Positions 8,143 through 19,438 of a stretch of 39,987 bases of DNA are shown here, in pieces. The position numbers and the translations under genes were made by a program. This stretch comes from Fidelibacterota bacterium (lineage in GTDB: Bacteria > Fidelibacterota > UBA8477 > JABMPR01), in assembly GCA_013202385.1 (NCBI GenBank), contig JABMOT010000101.1, positions 1 through 39,987 on the forward strand, given 5' to 3'. Each line of letters starts with the position of its first letter. The stretch's first letter is position 1. The notes beneath the pieces are model-generated. The model did not search any database and was not told the DNA's origin. It worked only from the letters and a program-made list of their open reading frames with translations.

Positions 8143-11100
8143 TTACAATTTCCCTGCCAAAGCCAATATTTTCCGCTCTTTCCGGCTCTCGATCAGGGAA
8201 TACAAGACCGGGACAACAACCAGAGTGAGGAAGGATGAGACTGCCAGACCAAAAATCAAACTCACCGCAAGGGGTCGCCAATACTCAGCACCACCAGCCA
8301 GATTTAAGCTGAGGGGAATCATTCCTGCCAAGGTTGTCACCGTTGTCAGAATGATGGGACGCAGTCTGTTTCGCCCTGCTTTAACCAGAGAATCCCGAAC
8401 ATTCATCCCCTCCCTGCGCAAATCATTAACATAAGCGATAAGCACAATGGCATCATTAACCACGACCCCCATGAGTGCAACCACTCCGAAAAAGGCCATA
8501 ATACCAAAAGGCACTCGCGTGACCATGAGCCCAAAAATGACGCCAATAAAGGAGAGTGGGATTGCCAGCCCTATGATGAGGGGCTGTTTGATGGATTGGA
8601 ATTGGGCGCTCAAAATGATCATGATAATAATAAAGCCGATGATCATCGCCCTTCCCAGACTAGCGAATGACTTAGCCGCTTCATCCTCAATTCCACCATA
8701 TTCTACCGTAACCCCGTTTGGCACAGCAAGAGCTGCCAGATAGGGATCCATACGCCGGCGAATATCTGTAGCGTCTACCCCTTTGGCCAAATCGCAGGAG
8801 ACGGAGATATTGCGCTTAAAATCCTGGTGTTTTATCAAAGTCTCGCTACTGCCGACCTGTAACGTAGCAACATTTTCAAAGGGAACCATCTGACCCATTT
8901 GATTCATAATATTGAGATTTCGAATAGCATCAACAACGTCGTGACCATCGCTGGCAATCCTTAAAATCACAGGTACATCTTCTAAACCATCAGAATAGGT
9001 CGTTGCCTCCAGACCAATCAAGGCAGTCGCAAGGGTGCTGCTAATTTCCTGACTGGTAATGCCATAGCTAGCCGCTCGATCATGATCGACAATGGCCTGA
9101 AATTCAGTCCTGCGAACACCGAGGCTGGTCTCCACATTCAGGGCACCTTCGACGGTTTCCAGATCGCGTTTTATCTGTTCAGCCACAAATCCGATGGCTG
9201 CTAAATCGTCTCCGCTAACATCGATAATGACATTGGTGGCTATGGGTGGACCTTCAGCAATTGTCTGGACAATGATTTTCACCCCAGGTTTCCGGGATAA
9301 ATCGTGTTCCATGATTTCGATCAGATCTTCTACTGATCTTTTTCGCTCCCGCGTATCCACAAGGTCGACATTGATCTGGCCTATTTCAGCACCTTTCCCA
9401 CCTCCCTGGGCGAGACGAACATTTTGGACACCACTGGCCCCAACGGTGGAGACAAAACGATCCACTTCCGGAAAAGTCTGAAGATAATCCTCCACTTCTT
9501 TTACAATCGAATCAGTATATTCCAATTGACTACCTGCTGGCGTGTTGATATCCAGAATCACGCGAGGTTGGGGAACTTTTGGAAAAATCTGCAATTTTAC
9601 CAATTTCGTATCGCTAACAGCGGAGATTCCCACTACTGCTATGGATGAAAAGAACAAAATAGTAATTCCGAATATCACCGTCCAGCGGTGGCCAAGAGCC
9701 CACTTGACAACACGGGTATAGACCCGCTTGCCAACCCACTCACCGCTCATCATTCCGGCGCGTTTGGTGACCACCATTAATTTTGAGGCCAAAACCGGGA
9801 TGAGAAAATGATCTGCCAGAAAAGCCCCAACCAGAGTGAAGATGACCACTTTGGGAATAACTGATAAAAATTGACCCATGGTTCCAGACATATAAATAAT
9901 TGGGGCAAAAGCAACCATAGTGGTGAGAACTGAGGTCATGATGGGAATTCCAACTTCATCAATGGCCTGCATGGAAGCGGCCTTTCGATCCATCCCTTCT
10001 TCCATATGTCGATATGCAGATTCTGCAACTATGATGGCGCCATCAACGACGATACCGAGCACAATGATGAGGCCGAACATGGATATACCTGTTCGCGCCA
10101 GATCAAACACATACATAAGTGGAAAAGATGACATCAATGCAAAGGGCAGAGCGATGGAGACGATAAGAGCATTTTTAAAACCAATTCCGGCAAACAAGAC
10201 CAGAATGACAAACAGGATACCCCAGGCGGCATTTTGATTGAGCTGACTGTTTTGCTTCTCAATATCGGTTGCCTGCCTGGCAGTGTATGCATAATTCATT
10301 CCCTGGGGAAATTTTGCAGCCAGCTCGCTGACAACCCCTTCAATTTGCTCGGTTGCTTCAACAATGTGAGCTCCTGTTCTTTTTGAAATCATGAGGGTCA
10401 CACTGTTGTGTTGCTCATAGCGGGAATAGGAAATTGGAATTTCAAAACCATCAGTGACAGTTCCCACATCACGGATGCGCTTCACATTCCCGTTTGCATC
10501 AACGCTAATTATGGTGTTTTCAATATCGTAAATTTCGGAATACTTACCCACGGTTCGGACAAAGATGTCCTGCCCCTCAAGCTTGACAGTACCGCCCGGG
10601 TAGTTCAAATTGCTTTTCTTTAAAGCCATAAGTATTTGTGGCATGCTGAGATTATTGGCCAGGAGCAGATTGGGATCAATATCGATGGAAATTTCCCGCT
10701 CCTCGCCACCAAACATCTCGACCTGATTAACACCAGATATTCGCGTTAACCGATCCTTTATCAGCTCGGCCTGAGTTCTTAGCACATGGGGGGAAAAATC
10801 ACCATAAATATTCAAAATACTAATGGGAGTATCTGCGAAATCGATGTCCGTTACAGTGACATTCTCAACCTCATCACTTAATCCGGGGATGGCCTCATTT
10901 ACCTTTTCCTTAAGTGCATCGATACTACTCTCCAAATCAGCATCCGGTGAGAATTTGATGGTGATGAAACCGACATTTTGCAATGCAAAACCTGTAATAT
11001 CATCCACATCCTGGAGTTGCGCCAATTTCTCTTCGATTGGCTTGATGATTTCAGTTTCCACTTCTGACGGTGCCGCTCCTACATAAGTGGCTGATACGAA

Positions 11101-11235
11101 AGCATATGGAATTTCGATGTCGGGGACCAACTCCAATGGCAGGATAAAGTAGGCGGCAAGACTGGCAATAAATATTCCCAGAGCAGAAAACAGAACTGCT
11201 GTAGGGTTATTGATGGCCTGTTTAGATAGTTTCAT
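8143..11235 (-). CDS. RND-family efflux transporter permease (AcrB/MexB-like)
   Basis: 1030 aa, MKLSKQAINNPTAVLFSALGIFIASLAAYFILPLELVPDIEIPYAFVSATYVGAAPSEVE; GIVVDGAIIVAE; VVNDAIVLIAYVN. Confidence 0.95.
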   Translation of the reverse strand: MKLSKQAINNPTAVLFSALGIFIASLAAYFILPLELVPDIEIPYAFVSATYVGAAPSEVETEIIKPIEEKLAQLQDVDDITGFALQNVGFITIKFSPDADLESSIDALKEKVNEAIPGLSDEVENVTVTDIDFADTPISILNIYGDFSPHVLRTQAELIKDRLTRISGVNQVEMFGGEEREISIDIDPNLLLANNLSMPQILMALKKSNLNYPGGTVKLEGQDIFVRTVGKYSEIYDIENTIISVDANGNVKRIRDVGTVTDGFEIPISYSRYEQHNSVTLMISKRTGAHIVEATEQIEGVVSELAAKFPQGMNYAYTARQATDIEKQNSQLNQNAAWGILFVILVLFAGIGFKNALIVSIALPFALMSSFPLMYVFDLARTGISMFGLIIVLGIVVDGAIIVAESAYRHMEEGMDRKAASMQAIDEVGIPIMTSVLTTMVAFAPIIYMSGTMGQFLSVIPKVVIFTLVGAFLADHFLIPVLASKLMVVTKRAGMMSGEWVGKRVYTRVVKWALGHRWTVIFGITILFFSSIAVVGISAVSDTKLVKLQIFPKVPQPRVILDINTPAGSQLEYTDSIVKEVEDYLQTFPEVDRFVSTVGASGVQNVRLAQGGGKGAEIGQINVDLVDTRERKRSVEDLIEIMEHDLSRKPGVKIIVQTIAEGPPIATNVIIDVSGDDLAAIGFVAEQIKRDLETVEGALNVETSLGVRRTEFQAIVDHDRAASYGITSQEISSTLATALIGLEATTYSDGLEDVPVILRIASDGHDVVDAIRNLNIMNQMGQMVPFENVATLQVGSSETLIKHQDFKRNISVSCDLAKGVDATDIRRRMDPYLAALAVPNGVTVEYGGIEDEAAKSFASLGRAMIIGFIIIMIILSAQFQSIKQPLIIGLAIPLSFIGVIFGLMVTRVPFGIMAFFGVVALMGVVVNDAIVLIAYVNDLRREGMNVRDSLVKAGRNRLRPIILTTVTTLAGMIPLSLNLAGGAEYWRPLAVSLIFGLAVSSFLTLVVVPVLYSLIESRKERKILALAGKL

Positions 11236-11250
11236 ACGACAGCCCTTCCA

Positions 11251-12300
11251 CTACTCAACAATATCCAGTAAGGTGCCATCCTTTACATCATTGTGTCCCT
11301 TTACAATGAGGATATCTCCTGGTTTGATATCGGCTTCAATGAATACATTTGATCCAGACAGAGCATTAATGGATATAGTTTTGCGGACCGCTCTACCTTC
11401 ATTCTCCACATAAATGAATTGAGAATCGCCATCATCCTGAATAAGATTTAGCGGCAAAACGAGGGCTTCATTGTAGTATTCCAGAATGATGCGTACATCT
11501 GCAACCAGTCCCAGCTTCATACCCGTCATGTTGCCAGACATGCGTACTTCAACATCATAATTATTTGAAAAATTCTTGGAAGTCATTCCGATTCGCAGAA
11601 CGGCTCCCTCAAAGACCCGATCGGGAAAAGTTTTAAACCTGATTTGAGCTGACTGGCCATTTTTTATCTGACCAATTCTAGCTTCTGGTACTGGGACGAT
11701 AATTTTTAATTTATCCATGTCCGCAAGGATCATTGCGGGCTGCATAGACGCCCCGGGAGCTACCAGATCACCAATATTCAAATTTTTTGCTACGATCCAT
11801 CCGCTAAAGGGTGCTCTGAGAATTGTGTTTTCAATTCCCTTCTTTGCTTGTGTAAAGGCGGCTCTGGAATTGTCCAACCCTATTTTGGCCATCTGGAATT
11901 GATCAGAGGATATCACCTTGGAATTGAACAATTCCTGGGAACTCACCAAATCGCGTTTTGATTTCTCATACATGGATTGTGCCTGGGTATACATTGTAGA
12001 ATAGACATCTGAATTAATACTCGCCAATCTTTGTCCATTGCGCACATAATCGCCCACGTTCGCCCAGATTGTGTCTACCTGCCCACTGGATTGAAAGAGC
12101 AGATTGACCTGGTTCTCAGAAACCACGCGTCCAATGCTATGAAAATCAATCTGGAAGGGCTCATACTTTACAACCTCAAGGGCGACTGGGATTTTGGTTT
12201 CTTGAATTTCTTTGACGTCAGACTCGCCACCACAAGCAGTTATAAAGCTCATGATGAGACTTGTAAAAATGACAGCAATAGACTTTTTATACGTATTCAT
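11251..12300 (-). CDS. Efflux RND periplasmic adaptor (membrane fusion protein)
   Basis: Lipoprotein leader (SFITACGG), VDTIWANVGDYVRNGQRLASI, LRAPFSGWIVAKNLNIGDLV; overlaps TolC stop by 1 nt (TAATG). Confidence 0.93.
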   Translation of the reverse strand: MNTYKKSIAVIFTSLIMSFITACGGESDVKEIQETKIPVALEVVKYEPFQIDFHSIGRVVSENQVNLLFQSSGQVDTIWANVGDYVRNGQRLASINSDVYSTMYTQAQSMYEKSKRDLVSSQELFNSKVISSDQFQMAKIGLDNSRAAFTQAKKGIENTILRAPFSGWIVAKNLNIGDLVAPGASMQPAMILADMDKLKIIVPVPEARIGQIKNGQSAQIRFKTFPDRVFEGAVLRIGMTSKNFSNNYDVEVRMSGNMTGMKLGLVADVRIILEYYNEALVLPLNLIQDDGDSQFIYVENEGRAVRKTISINALSGSNVFIEADIKPGDILIVKGHNDVKDGTLLDIVE

Positions 12301-13739
12301 TATTCTTCTCCAAGAGCTCGAGCTAGCGAAGCCCGACCACTGTTATATTCATAGTATGCTTGATAAAGCCCTAATTCAGCTTGATCGCTGGCACTTTGTG
12401 CATCCAAAACCTGCAATTGACTTGCCATCCCCTGCTGATACAAGCGTTGAGCCATATCCACGCCTTTACGGGCTTGGGCAACGCCTTTTTGGCCGGCATC
12501 AATTTTTCGCGACGACTCCTGAATGCTCAGGTAAATGCTTTTCAGCTCGAGGAGGAGATTCTCCTTAACATCCTGTTGTTGATATTCTGATTTTCGATGA
12601 TCCGCTTTTGCTTTTTGAACTCTGGCAGTGGATCCAAAACCATTAAATAGTGGCATGTTAAAGCCGATTGCCAAAGATGAAGACTCGCGAAATTCAGCTC
12701 CCTCATATTCACCATCATTATAGGGCAGCATTTGCTGATAGGAGCCTGTCAAAGCAACAGAGGGCATAAATTCCGCCTTTACCATCAAGATGTTTTCCTT
12801 CATCAGGCGGACATTTGCGTTTAGCTGTTCCAATAGGGGTTGGCTACTCATCATTTTTTGTTCCAGATCTGCCAGGATGAGATCATTGTTGATTTCAACT
12901 CGGAGCTTGCCAACGGTTGCGATTTCCTCATGGAGTTGAAGACCACAACTCCGTTTTAAGCCGGCATAGGCTAAGTCTCTCATTTTGCGGGCATTGCTGA
13001 CCATACTCGTTTGGTTTGCCACCTGAACATCGGCACGGATGACATCAAACTCTGCGGTTTTTCCCTGGGCGTATTGGGCGTTTACATTGGTCAGATTCTG
13101 CTCCATGACGGCCAGGGAATTTTCCATCACCGAAACCATTTTGTCTGCCAGCAGAACGCCGAAGAATGCCTTTTTAGTGTTTTCAATGACAGAAAGTCTG
13201 GTAACCTCAGCGGCTGAAATGGCCATATCACCATAAACATTAGCACCACGAATAGCCGCGATGACGCGACCTTCAAAGAGGGGTTGAGTAAGATTTAGCC
13301 CGTAGACCATGGTATTGTCGTTTCCAAAAGCCAGATCCACTGGAATCAGCTGGACACCGGTCATCTGGAGGTTTCTTCCAGGAACTGCGATGCCATCCGC
13401 GCCAATAAAAGGCACTAAATCTCCATTGTCATCTCGTAAGGGCACGGGAGCGCCGTTTATGTCAATAACACCAAAGGGAATGGGAAAGGCAAGCGGTTGG
13501 GACGCAATGGAAAAGCTATGTGAAAGCTGACCAAAAGCAGAAATAACAGGAAGTGCTGCAGAGAAGGCTTCTTTTCGTTGCGCCTTAGCCTTGCTAAGTT
13601 CCTCCTGGGCATTTTGCATATTTACATTGTTTTTCAAGGCCAGTGAAACGCATTGTTCAAGATCCAATTTCAATGCTTGGCCCCTAGCCCCACTTGCTAG
13701 TAGCAGGCCAAGAATTAGGGTCAGGAAATATTTATTCAT
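12300..13739 (-). CDS. TolC-family outer membrane efflux protein
   Basis: Signal peptide, LDLEQCVSLALKNNVNMQNAQEEL, two TolC-like repeats, operon position. Confidence 0.93.
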   Translation of the reverse strand: MNKYFLTLILGLLLASGARGQALKLDLEQCVSLALKNNVNMQNAQEELSKAKAQRKEAFSAALPVISAFGQLSHSFSIASQPLAFPIPFGVIDINGAPVPLRDDNGDLVPFIGADGIAVPGRNLQMTGVQLIPVDLAFGNDNTMVYGLNLTQPLFEGRVIAAIRGANVYGDMAISAAEVTRLSVIENTKKAFFGVLLADKMVSVMENSLAVMEQNLTNVNAQYAQGKTAEFDVIRADVQVANQTSMVSNARKMRDLAYAGLKRSCGLQLHEEIATVGKLRVEINNDLILADLEQKMMSSQPLLEQLNANVRLMKENILMVKAEFMPSVALTGSYQQMLPYNDGEYEGAEFRESSSLAIGFNMPLFNGFGSTARVQKAKADHRKSEYQQQDVKENLLLELKSIYLSIQESSRKIDAGQKGVAQARKGVDMAQRLYQQGMASQLQVLDAQSASDQAELGLYQAYYEYNSGRASLARALGEE

Positions 13740-14365
13740 GATTTGACTCCATTTAAAAATATGTCAACAATTTCATCCGAGTGAAGATCATCAAGCTGCA
13801 TTTCTCCTGAACTTAGCGAGCGCACCTGACCGTGTATCATTCCACTGAGATAAGCGGCATATCGTTGAGCACTACCCGGTCTTAACTGACCTGCATCGAT
13901 TGCTGTCTGCATTTCCGCAACGACCAATTTTTTGAGGTCCATAAAACGTTCAAAGACAACATTACTGCCGGCATTGTTCATCAGAACCTGATGATTGGTC
14001 ATGACAACCTTCATAAAATCTGTATGGGTGCGGTAGTAGTTAAATTGTGAATTGGCAATCAATCTGATTCGATCCAGTGGGTCTGAAACGGACGCCAATT
14101 GCTGGTACAAAAAATCCAGCATACTACTCACGGCATAATCAAATGCTGAGAGTAGCAGGTCGCTCTTATTTTCAAAATAATTATAAAGGGTGCCTTTTCC
14201 GAACTCAGCCAGTGCGGCAACATCCTCAAGTTTTGTTTCTGCGAAGCCTTTCTGTGCAAAGAGGTGAACGGCTGCATCCAGTATGGCTTCTTTGTTGCGT
14301 AATTTGTCACGTTCTTTGCGACTCAATCCGACTTCTTCTGAATTATTGTTCATTATTTGACTCAT
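13736..14365 (-). CDS. TetR/AcrR-family transcriptional regulator
   Basis: N-terminal HTH: REAILDAAVHLFAQKGFAETKLEDVAALAEFGKGTLYNYFENKSDLL; ATGA overlap with the TolC gene. Confidence 0.95.
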   Translation of the reverse strand: MSQIMNNNSEEVGLSRKERDKLRNKEAILDAAVHLFAQKGFAETKLEDVAALAEFGKGTLYNYFENKSDLLLSAFDYAVSSMLDFLYQQLASVSDPLDRIRLIANSQFNYYRTHTDFMKVVMTNHQVLMNNAGSNVVFERFMDLKKLVVAEMQTAIDAGQLRPGSAQRYAAYLSGMIHGQVRSLSSGEMQLDDLHSDEIVDIFLNGVKS

Positions 14366-14483
14366 GGGTCATAAGTAAGGCTGGCCAGTCGGAATTCCAA
14401 CTACCAATTACATCATTTATTATATTTTTCTAAAAACAACGCCTAAAACCTAACAAAGGCATGAGATTTGAATATCTTAGGGC

Positions 14484-15401
14484 ATGGTTAATATTTTCTA
14501 CAGCGAAAGATTCATGCTTCATGATACTGGTTTTGGGCATCCAGAGCGACCTGAACGGATCAATGCCTGTGTTAAGGGGCTACGTGAGAGTCAATATATA
14601 AATCAATACAATTGGCTGGAACCCAGACGCGCTGATTTAGATAACTTATCACTGGCTCATACTCAATCCCATATTCTCAATGTGCGAAATACCGCTGAGC
14701 GAGGCGGATTTAGTCTGGACCCGGATACAACAGTGAGTCCTGAGAGTTATGATATTGCCCTCCAGAGTGCCGGAGCCTGGCTGGATGGCGTCGATCGAAT
14801 CATTGATCACAAGGAATCTTCATTTATTGTGGCTAGGCCTCCAGGCCACCATGCCGAACGTGATCATTCTATGGGCTTTTGTCTTTTTAATAATTGCGCA
14901 ATTGCTGCAAAATATGCCACCCAGGTTAAGGGTGCCAGCCGTGTAGCTGTCCTTGACTGGGATGTGCACCATGGCAATGGCACTCAGCATATTCTGGAAT
15001 CCGATCCTCAGATGGCCTATTGTTCTTTACATCAATGGCCCTACTTTCCTGGTACAGGGGCCGATCATGAAAAGGGAGAGCACCATAATGTGCTTAATAT
15101 CCCCCTATCAGCAGGATCTGGTAAAAATGAATATTTTTCTGCTTTTGATAAAAAGGTGCTCCCCTTCTTAAAAGCCTTTGAACCTGAGTTGTTAATCATC
15201 AGCGCTGGATTTGACGCCAGTCTAAATGACCCCCTGGGTGGCATGCACTTGCTGCCCGAACATTTTGCAGAATTCACACGCTACTGCCTTGATCTAACGC
15301 CCCACCTCCTCCTTGGTCTTGAAGGTGGCTATGACCTGAAAGATCTCGGTGATTGTTCCCGGGCAGTGACCGAAGTGCTTATTGAGCATGAAAGAGAATG
15401 A
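14484..15401 (+). CDS. Histone deacetylase/acetoin utilization (HDAC) family deacetylase
   Basis: HDTGFGHPERPERI, VARPPGHHAERDHSMGFCLFNN, VAVLDWDVHHGNGTQHI, ISAGFDASLNDPLGG. Confidence 0.93.
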   Translation: MVNIFYSERFMLHDTGFGHPERPERINACVKGLRESQYINQYNWLEPRRADLDNLSLAHTQSHILNVRNTAERGGFSLDPDTTVSPESYDIALQSAGAWLDGVDRIIDHKESSFIVARPPGHHAERDHSMGFCLFNNCAIAAKYATQVKGASRVAVLDWDVHHGNGTQHILESDPQMAYCSLHQWPYFPGTGADHEKGEHHNVLNIPLSAGSGKNEYFSAFDKKVLPFLKAFEPELLIISAGFDASLNDPLGGMHLLPEHFAEFTRYCLDLTPHLLLGLEGGYDLKDLGDCSRAVTEVLIEHERE

Positions 15402-15524
15402 ACACTACCCTTTCCAAGGCTTACAACCCTCTAAAGGTTTTTATGGTATGAGAGTGACCCAACAGAAAAGGCTTCCTGCTCTTCCCCTCCAGACGCCTTA
15501 GCCGACCCTGCGGCAAGAGAAATT

Positions 15525-18401
15525 TTAGGATGTAAAATCCCGGGTCCTTTTCGTTTTGCCATAAACAGCTGAATACACCAGGTGAACCAAGGAAGAATAG
15601 CTTATCCCAGTTGCTGCAGACATTCCCATTTCACAAGTCCTTGAGCTAGAATAATGTCCACTCACACCGCTCATGTCGTTGACCTCGGCTGCTTCACGCT
15701 TTGTAGCTTCTTCGGTGAGCTCTGGGACCAAAAAACCCCGGTCTCCTGCGAAACCACAACACCCAACATCTTCTGGAATAACAGTTTCATGTGAGCAGGC
15801 TGAGGCGACGGCAGCCAACTTCCCGTCGAGACCCATTTTTCGCGTCGAACAGGTCGGGTGTAACACAACCTTATCAATTTTATTTTTAAGCTCCAATCTT
15901 GGGATAATTGTATCATTCAAATATTCAATGATATCAACAATCCTGAGCGCTTTCCAGTGTTCCAGAATCTCTCCGTCAAGAACAGTATCATAATGCTGCA
16001 TTTTATAGGTACAGGGTGAGGTGTCCACAACGATAGGCAACCTCCCCTGTTGGGAGGATTTCCAGAGCGACCGAGCCGTGTTTTCTGCCATAAGCTTATA
16101 AGCTTTGGAATAACCCTTGGATGAGTAGGGTGTTCCGCAGCATAGATCTTCCAGATGTGCAGGATAAATCGGGTGAATGCCTGCTTCCTGCACCAAGGCA
16201 ACAAAAGCCTCAGCCGTGCTCAGCTTCTGGGTCTCGCCAGGAATCTTATCCATGCCTCGATTGAGACAGGATGCAAAGTAAACCATTTCTGCCTTTTGCT
16301 GGGAATTCTTGATTCTGATGATGGGAAGTCCCCTGCCGCCGGTTGGCATAAAACGGTGCCAGACAGGAATGCGACCACCACTCCAATTGTGAATTCTGAG
16401 CGACAGGGCCGTGACACGATCGCTGCCAAGCACGCGTAGAATTGGAGTTGCCAAGTTTAAACCCAGTCGAATCATTTCTACAACAAAGCCAAAATAGCGG
16501 ACCGTCCACCAGGCAATCCGACGGCCTAGTAAACCTTGTTTCTGCTCCCGGAAATGTCGGGTCAGGTCTCCTGTATCAATTTTGACCGGGCAACCCAATG
16601 CACATAATCCATCAACTGCACAGGTATCCACACTCTCAAATTCATAATCCTTCAAGAGCGCCCGAGCCGTTTCCCTGTCAGTGAAATTACCTTTTTGCAA
16701 TGATTCGATTTCACGCCAGGTGGAAATGCGACGCCGGGGGGTCATACTGAGATCTTGGGATGGGCACCAGGTTTCGCAAAAGCCACATTCTATGCAACTA
16801 TCCACTACGGCATCAATGGTGGGTGTGGATTTGATATTCTTTAAATGAACTTGAGGATCACTATTCACGATCACACCCGGGTTAAGCAAGAGTTCTGGAT
16901 CAATGAGTTTTTTCAGATCTCGCATAATTTCAACTGCAAAACCACCCCACTCTGTTTCCAGAAAGGGTGCCATGTTCCGACCCGTACCATGCTCTGCCTT
17001 TAACGCTCCATCATATTTCCCAACGGTCATTTCAGTGAGATCATTGATGAATCGCTCATATTGCCTGGTACCTGAGCTATCCTCAAAGGTTTGAGAAATG
17101 ACGAAGTGCAAATTTCCATCTTTTGCGTGACCAAAAATGATGGCATCGTCGTAGCCATGTTTTTTGAATAATTTTTGTAGATCCAGGGTGGCGTCAGCTA
17201 AATCTTTGAGTCGAAAACAAATGTCTTCGATAATCACAGTCGTACCAGATTTACGCATCGCCCCCACCGAGGGCAGAAGACCCTTGCGAATTTTCCAATA
17301 CAGACCGCGAGTTGACTCATCTTCAGTGAATTGAGCGGGATGAATTAATTTTGCGTTGCTTAAAATTTTCAATCCTGCTGCAACTTTTTTTTCAAGGAGG
17401 GGCGATTCAGCTGCCTGAAATTCGCATAACAATGCTGCTGCCGCAACTGGAAGGGTCTTGATTGCGGCTGGCATACCTGCTTCGTTTTCGATTGATCTAA
17501 GTGAAGCCCTATCCATGAGTTCCAAAGCCTGAGCACCAGCAATGTCCAGTGCTAATACATTTTCAGTGGCAGATCTAATATCCTTGAAAAATAGCAGAGC
17601 AGCGGATTTGAAAGGATGATCAGGCAAGGTTTTTAACCGAATTTTAGAAATAAAGCCCAGGGTCCCTTCAGACCCAACCATAAGATGTTCCAAAATATCC
17701 ATGGGGGTTTCGTAATCTAGAAAAGCGTTGAGTGAATACCCCAGAGTGTTTTTACGCGTATACTTTTCACGAATTCGTCCACTGAGCTGCTTATCTCCCT
17801 CAATCCGCTTTTTGAGTGCTAAAAGACCGGAGTGAATTTCAGGTGACTGGGTTGCCAGCTGAAAATCTGCAGAGGTGTCGAGTGTATCGTAGCATTGCCC
17901 ATTTGGCAGGATGAATCTGAGCGAAGCTAAAGTATGATAGGCATTGTCTTTTACACCACAGCACATTCCGCTGGCATTATTGGCAATGATGCCTCCCATC
18001 ATGGCAGCGTTGAGGGATGCTGGATCAGGTCCAATTTTTTGGCCAAAAGCAGCCAGGCGTCTATTAACGACCCCACCTATGATTCCTGGTTCAACCTGGA
18101 TAGTCCCTTTTTCAGAATCAAAAAAGAAATCTTGCCAATGTCGGCTGACCTCTACCAATATTCCATCGGTAATCGCTTGACCTGACAAGGAGGTACCTGC
18201 AGCCCTGAACACCAGGGGTCGTTTTAGCCGCTTCGAAAACTCGAAGAGATCTACAATCTCCTTTTCGTTCACAGGCTGAACAATAAGCTCGGGGATAAGC
18301 CTATAGAAACTCGCGTCCCTGGCATAGCTATAGCGGTCAATAAGTCGACCCTTGACCCGATCACTGGGTATAATTTGGGCTAATTCTGCGAGAATTGACA
18401 T
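15525..18401 (-). CDS. FAD-linked oxidase (D-lactate/glycolate dehydrogenase-like) fused to 4Fe-4S and CCG (cysteine-rich) domains
   Basis: FRAAGTSLSGQAITDGILVEVSRHW, KAEHGTGRNMAPF, CIECGFCETWCPS, CAVDGLCALGCP, DVGCCGFAGDRGF. Confidence 0.9.
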   Translation of the reverse strand: MSILAELAQIIPSDRVKGRLIDRYSYARDASFYRLIPELIVQPVNEKEIVDLFEFSKRLKRPLVFRAAGTSLSGQAITDGILVEVSRHWQDFFFDSEKGTIQVEPGIIGGVVNRRLAAFGQKIGPDPASLNAAMMGGIIANNASGMCCGVKDNAYHTLASLRFILPNGQCYDTLDTSADFQLATQSPEIHSGLLALKKRIEGDKQLSGRIREKYTRKNTLGYSLNAFLDYETPMDILEHLMVGSEGTLGFISKIRLKTLPDHPFKSAALLFFKDIRSATENVLALDIAGAQALELMDRASLRSIENEAGMPAAIKTLPVAAAALLCEFQAAESPLLEKKVAAGLKILSNAKLIHPAQFTEDESTRGLYWKIRKGLLPSVGAMRKSGTTVIIEDICFRLKDLADATLDLQKLFKKHGYDDAIIFGHAKDGNLHFVISQTFEDSSGTRQYERFINDLTEMTVGKYDGALKAEHGTGRNMAPFLETEWGGFAVEIMRDLKKLIDPELLLNPGVIVNSDPQVHLKNIKSTPTIDAVVDSCIECGFCETWCPSQDLSMTPRRRISTWREIESLQKGNFTDRETARALLKDYEFESVDTCAVDGLCALGCPVKIDTGDLTRHFREQKQGLLGRRIAWWTVRYFGFVVEMIRLGLNLATPILRVLGSDRVTALSLRIHNWSGGRIPVWHRFMPTGGRGLPIIRIKNSQQKAEMVYFASCLNRGMDKIPGETQKLSTAEAFVALVQEAGIHPIYPAHLEDLCCGTPYSSKGYSKAYKLMAENTARSLWKSSQQGRLPIVVDTSPCTYKMQHYDTVLDGEILEHWKALRIVDIIEYLNDTIIPRLELKNKIDKVVLHPTCSTRKMGLDGKLAAVASACSHETVIPEDVGCCGFAGDRGFLVPELTEEATKREAAEVNDMSGVSGHYSSSRTCEMGMSAATGISYSSLVHLVYSAVYGKTKRTRDFTS

Positions 18402-18408
18402 TCCAGAT

Positions 18409-19431
18409 TTATGCGCTTGGCAACGAAAGCTTAACAGAGCTTTGATAAATTGATTCTTTAGAAGGGATCACACGGGGCTGTTCGCTTAAGAATTTGTCGT
18501 GCATGAAATGAACCAATCCGTCAGCAAGCCCAAATTGGGGTACGAAAATAGCATCGATTTCTGCCCACATCATGATTGATCGGAAAATATTTGACGCATG
18601 AATGATGACATCTGCACGATCGGGTCTAAGGTGAAGCAGCCTGACTCGTTCCTCCATATTGTGATCGGTTAACAGCTTATCAATGCGGAGGACTTCATTA
18701 TAGCTTACAGGCTCATCGTTTTTGCTGCTGGACAGACGAAAAATCTTATTCATGTTTCCGCCAGAGCCAATGGCATTGACCATAACATTTTTGGGTCTTT
18801 TCTTAATGACCCATGCTTTCATCGCCCTCCAGCTGGATGAGCCGACCTGCTCGTTTAAAAGGCGAACTGTTCCGATGGCAAACGATTTTGAGACCAGACG
18901 CTCATTGTTGGCGAAATATGTGAGTTCCGTACTACCACCACCAACATCAATATATAAGTATGCATATCCAGGCGTGAGGGTTTCTGCAATGTGAGAGGCT
19001 AATATCATTTCCGCCTCCTCACCGCCATCAATAATCCTCAAATCAAGACCACTCTCTTGCTGGATTCTTTCTGCAATGCTCAACCCATTTTCAGCTTCGC
19101 GCATGGCAGAGGTGGCACAAGCCCTGTAATCAAAAGGCAGATAGGCTTTTAATAAATGAGAAAATGCAATCATGGTCGAGGTTAGCTGCTCCTCCTTTAG
19201 GGCAGAAATTTTCTGATTTTTAAATACATCAGCTCCCAGTCGTATTGGCATTCTCACCAGGGATTCTTTAGCAAAAACGCAGTGCTCCCCGGTTGTCATC
19301 ACGCGGGATAATAGGAGCCGAACCCCATTTGAACCAATATCAATTGCCGCGTAGCGTTGCTCAGAATCGGGGACCCAGTTTTTTTCAGGGCTTCGCTTTC
19401 TTACTCTAATATTTTTAGAATTTTTAACCAT
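18409..19431 (-). CDS. Ppx/GppA-family phosphatase
   Basis: YAAIDIGSNGVRLLLSRV, YLYIDVGGGSTELTYF, ATSAMREAENG. Confidence 0.9.
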   Translation of the reverse strand: MVKNSKNIRVRKRSPEKNWVPDSEQRYAAIDIGSNGVRLLLSRVMTTGEHCVFAKESLVRMPIRLGADVFKNQKISALKEEQLTSTMIAFSHLLKAYLPFDYRACATSAMREAENGLSIAERIQQESGLDLRIIDGGEEAEMILASHIAETLTPGYAYLYIDVGGGSTELTYFANNERLVSKSFAIGTVRLLNEQVGSSSWRAMKAWVIKKRPKNVMVNAIGSGGNMNKIFRLSSSKNDEPVSYNEVLRIDKLLTDHNMEERVRLLHLRPDRADVIIHASNIFRSIMMWAEIDAIFVPQFGLADGLVHFMHDKFLSEQPRVIPSKESIYQSSVKLSLPSA

Positions 19432-19438
19432 GAACGCG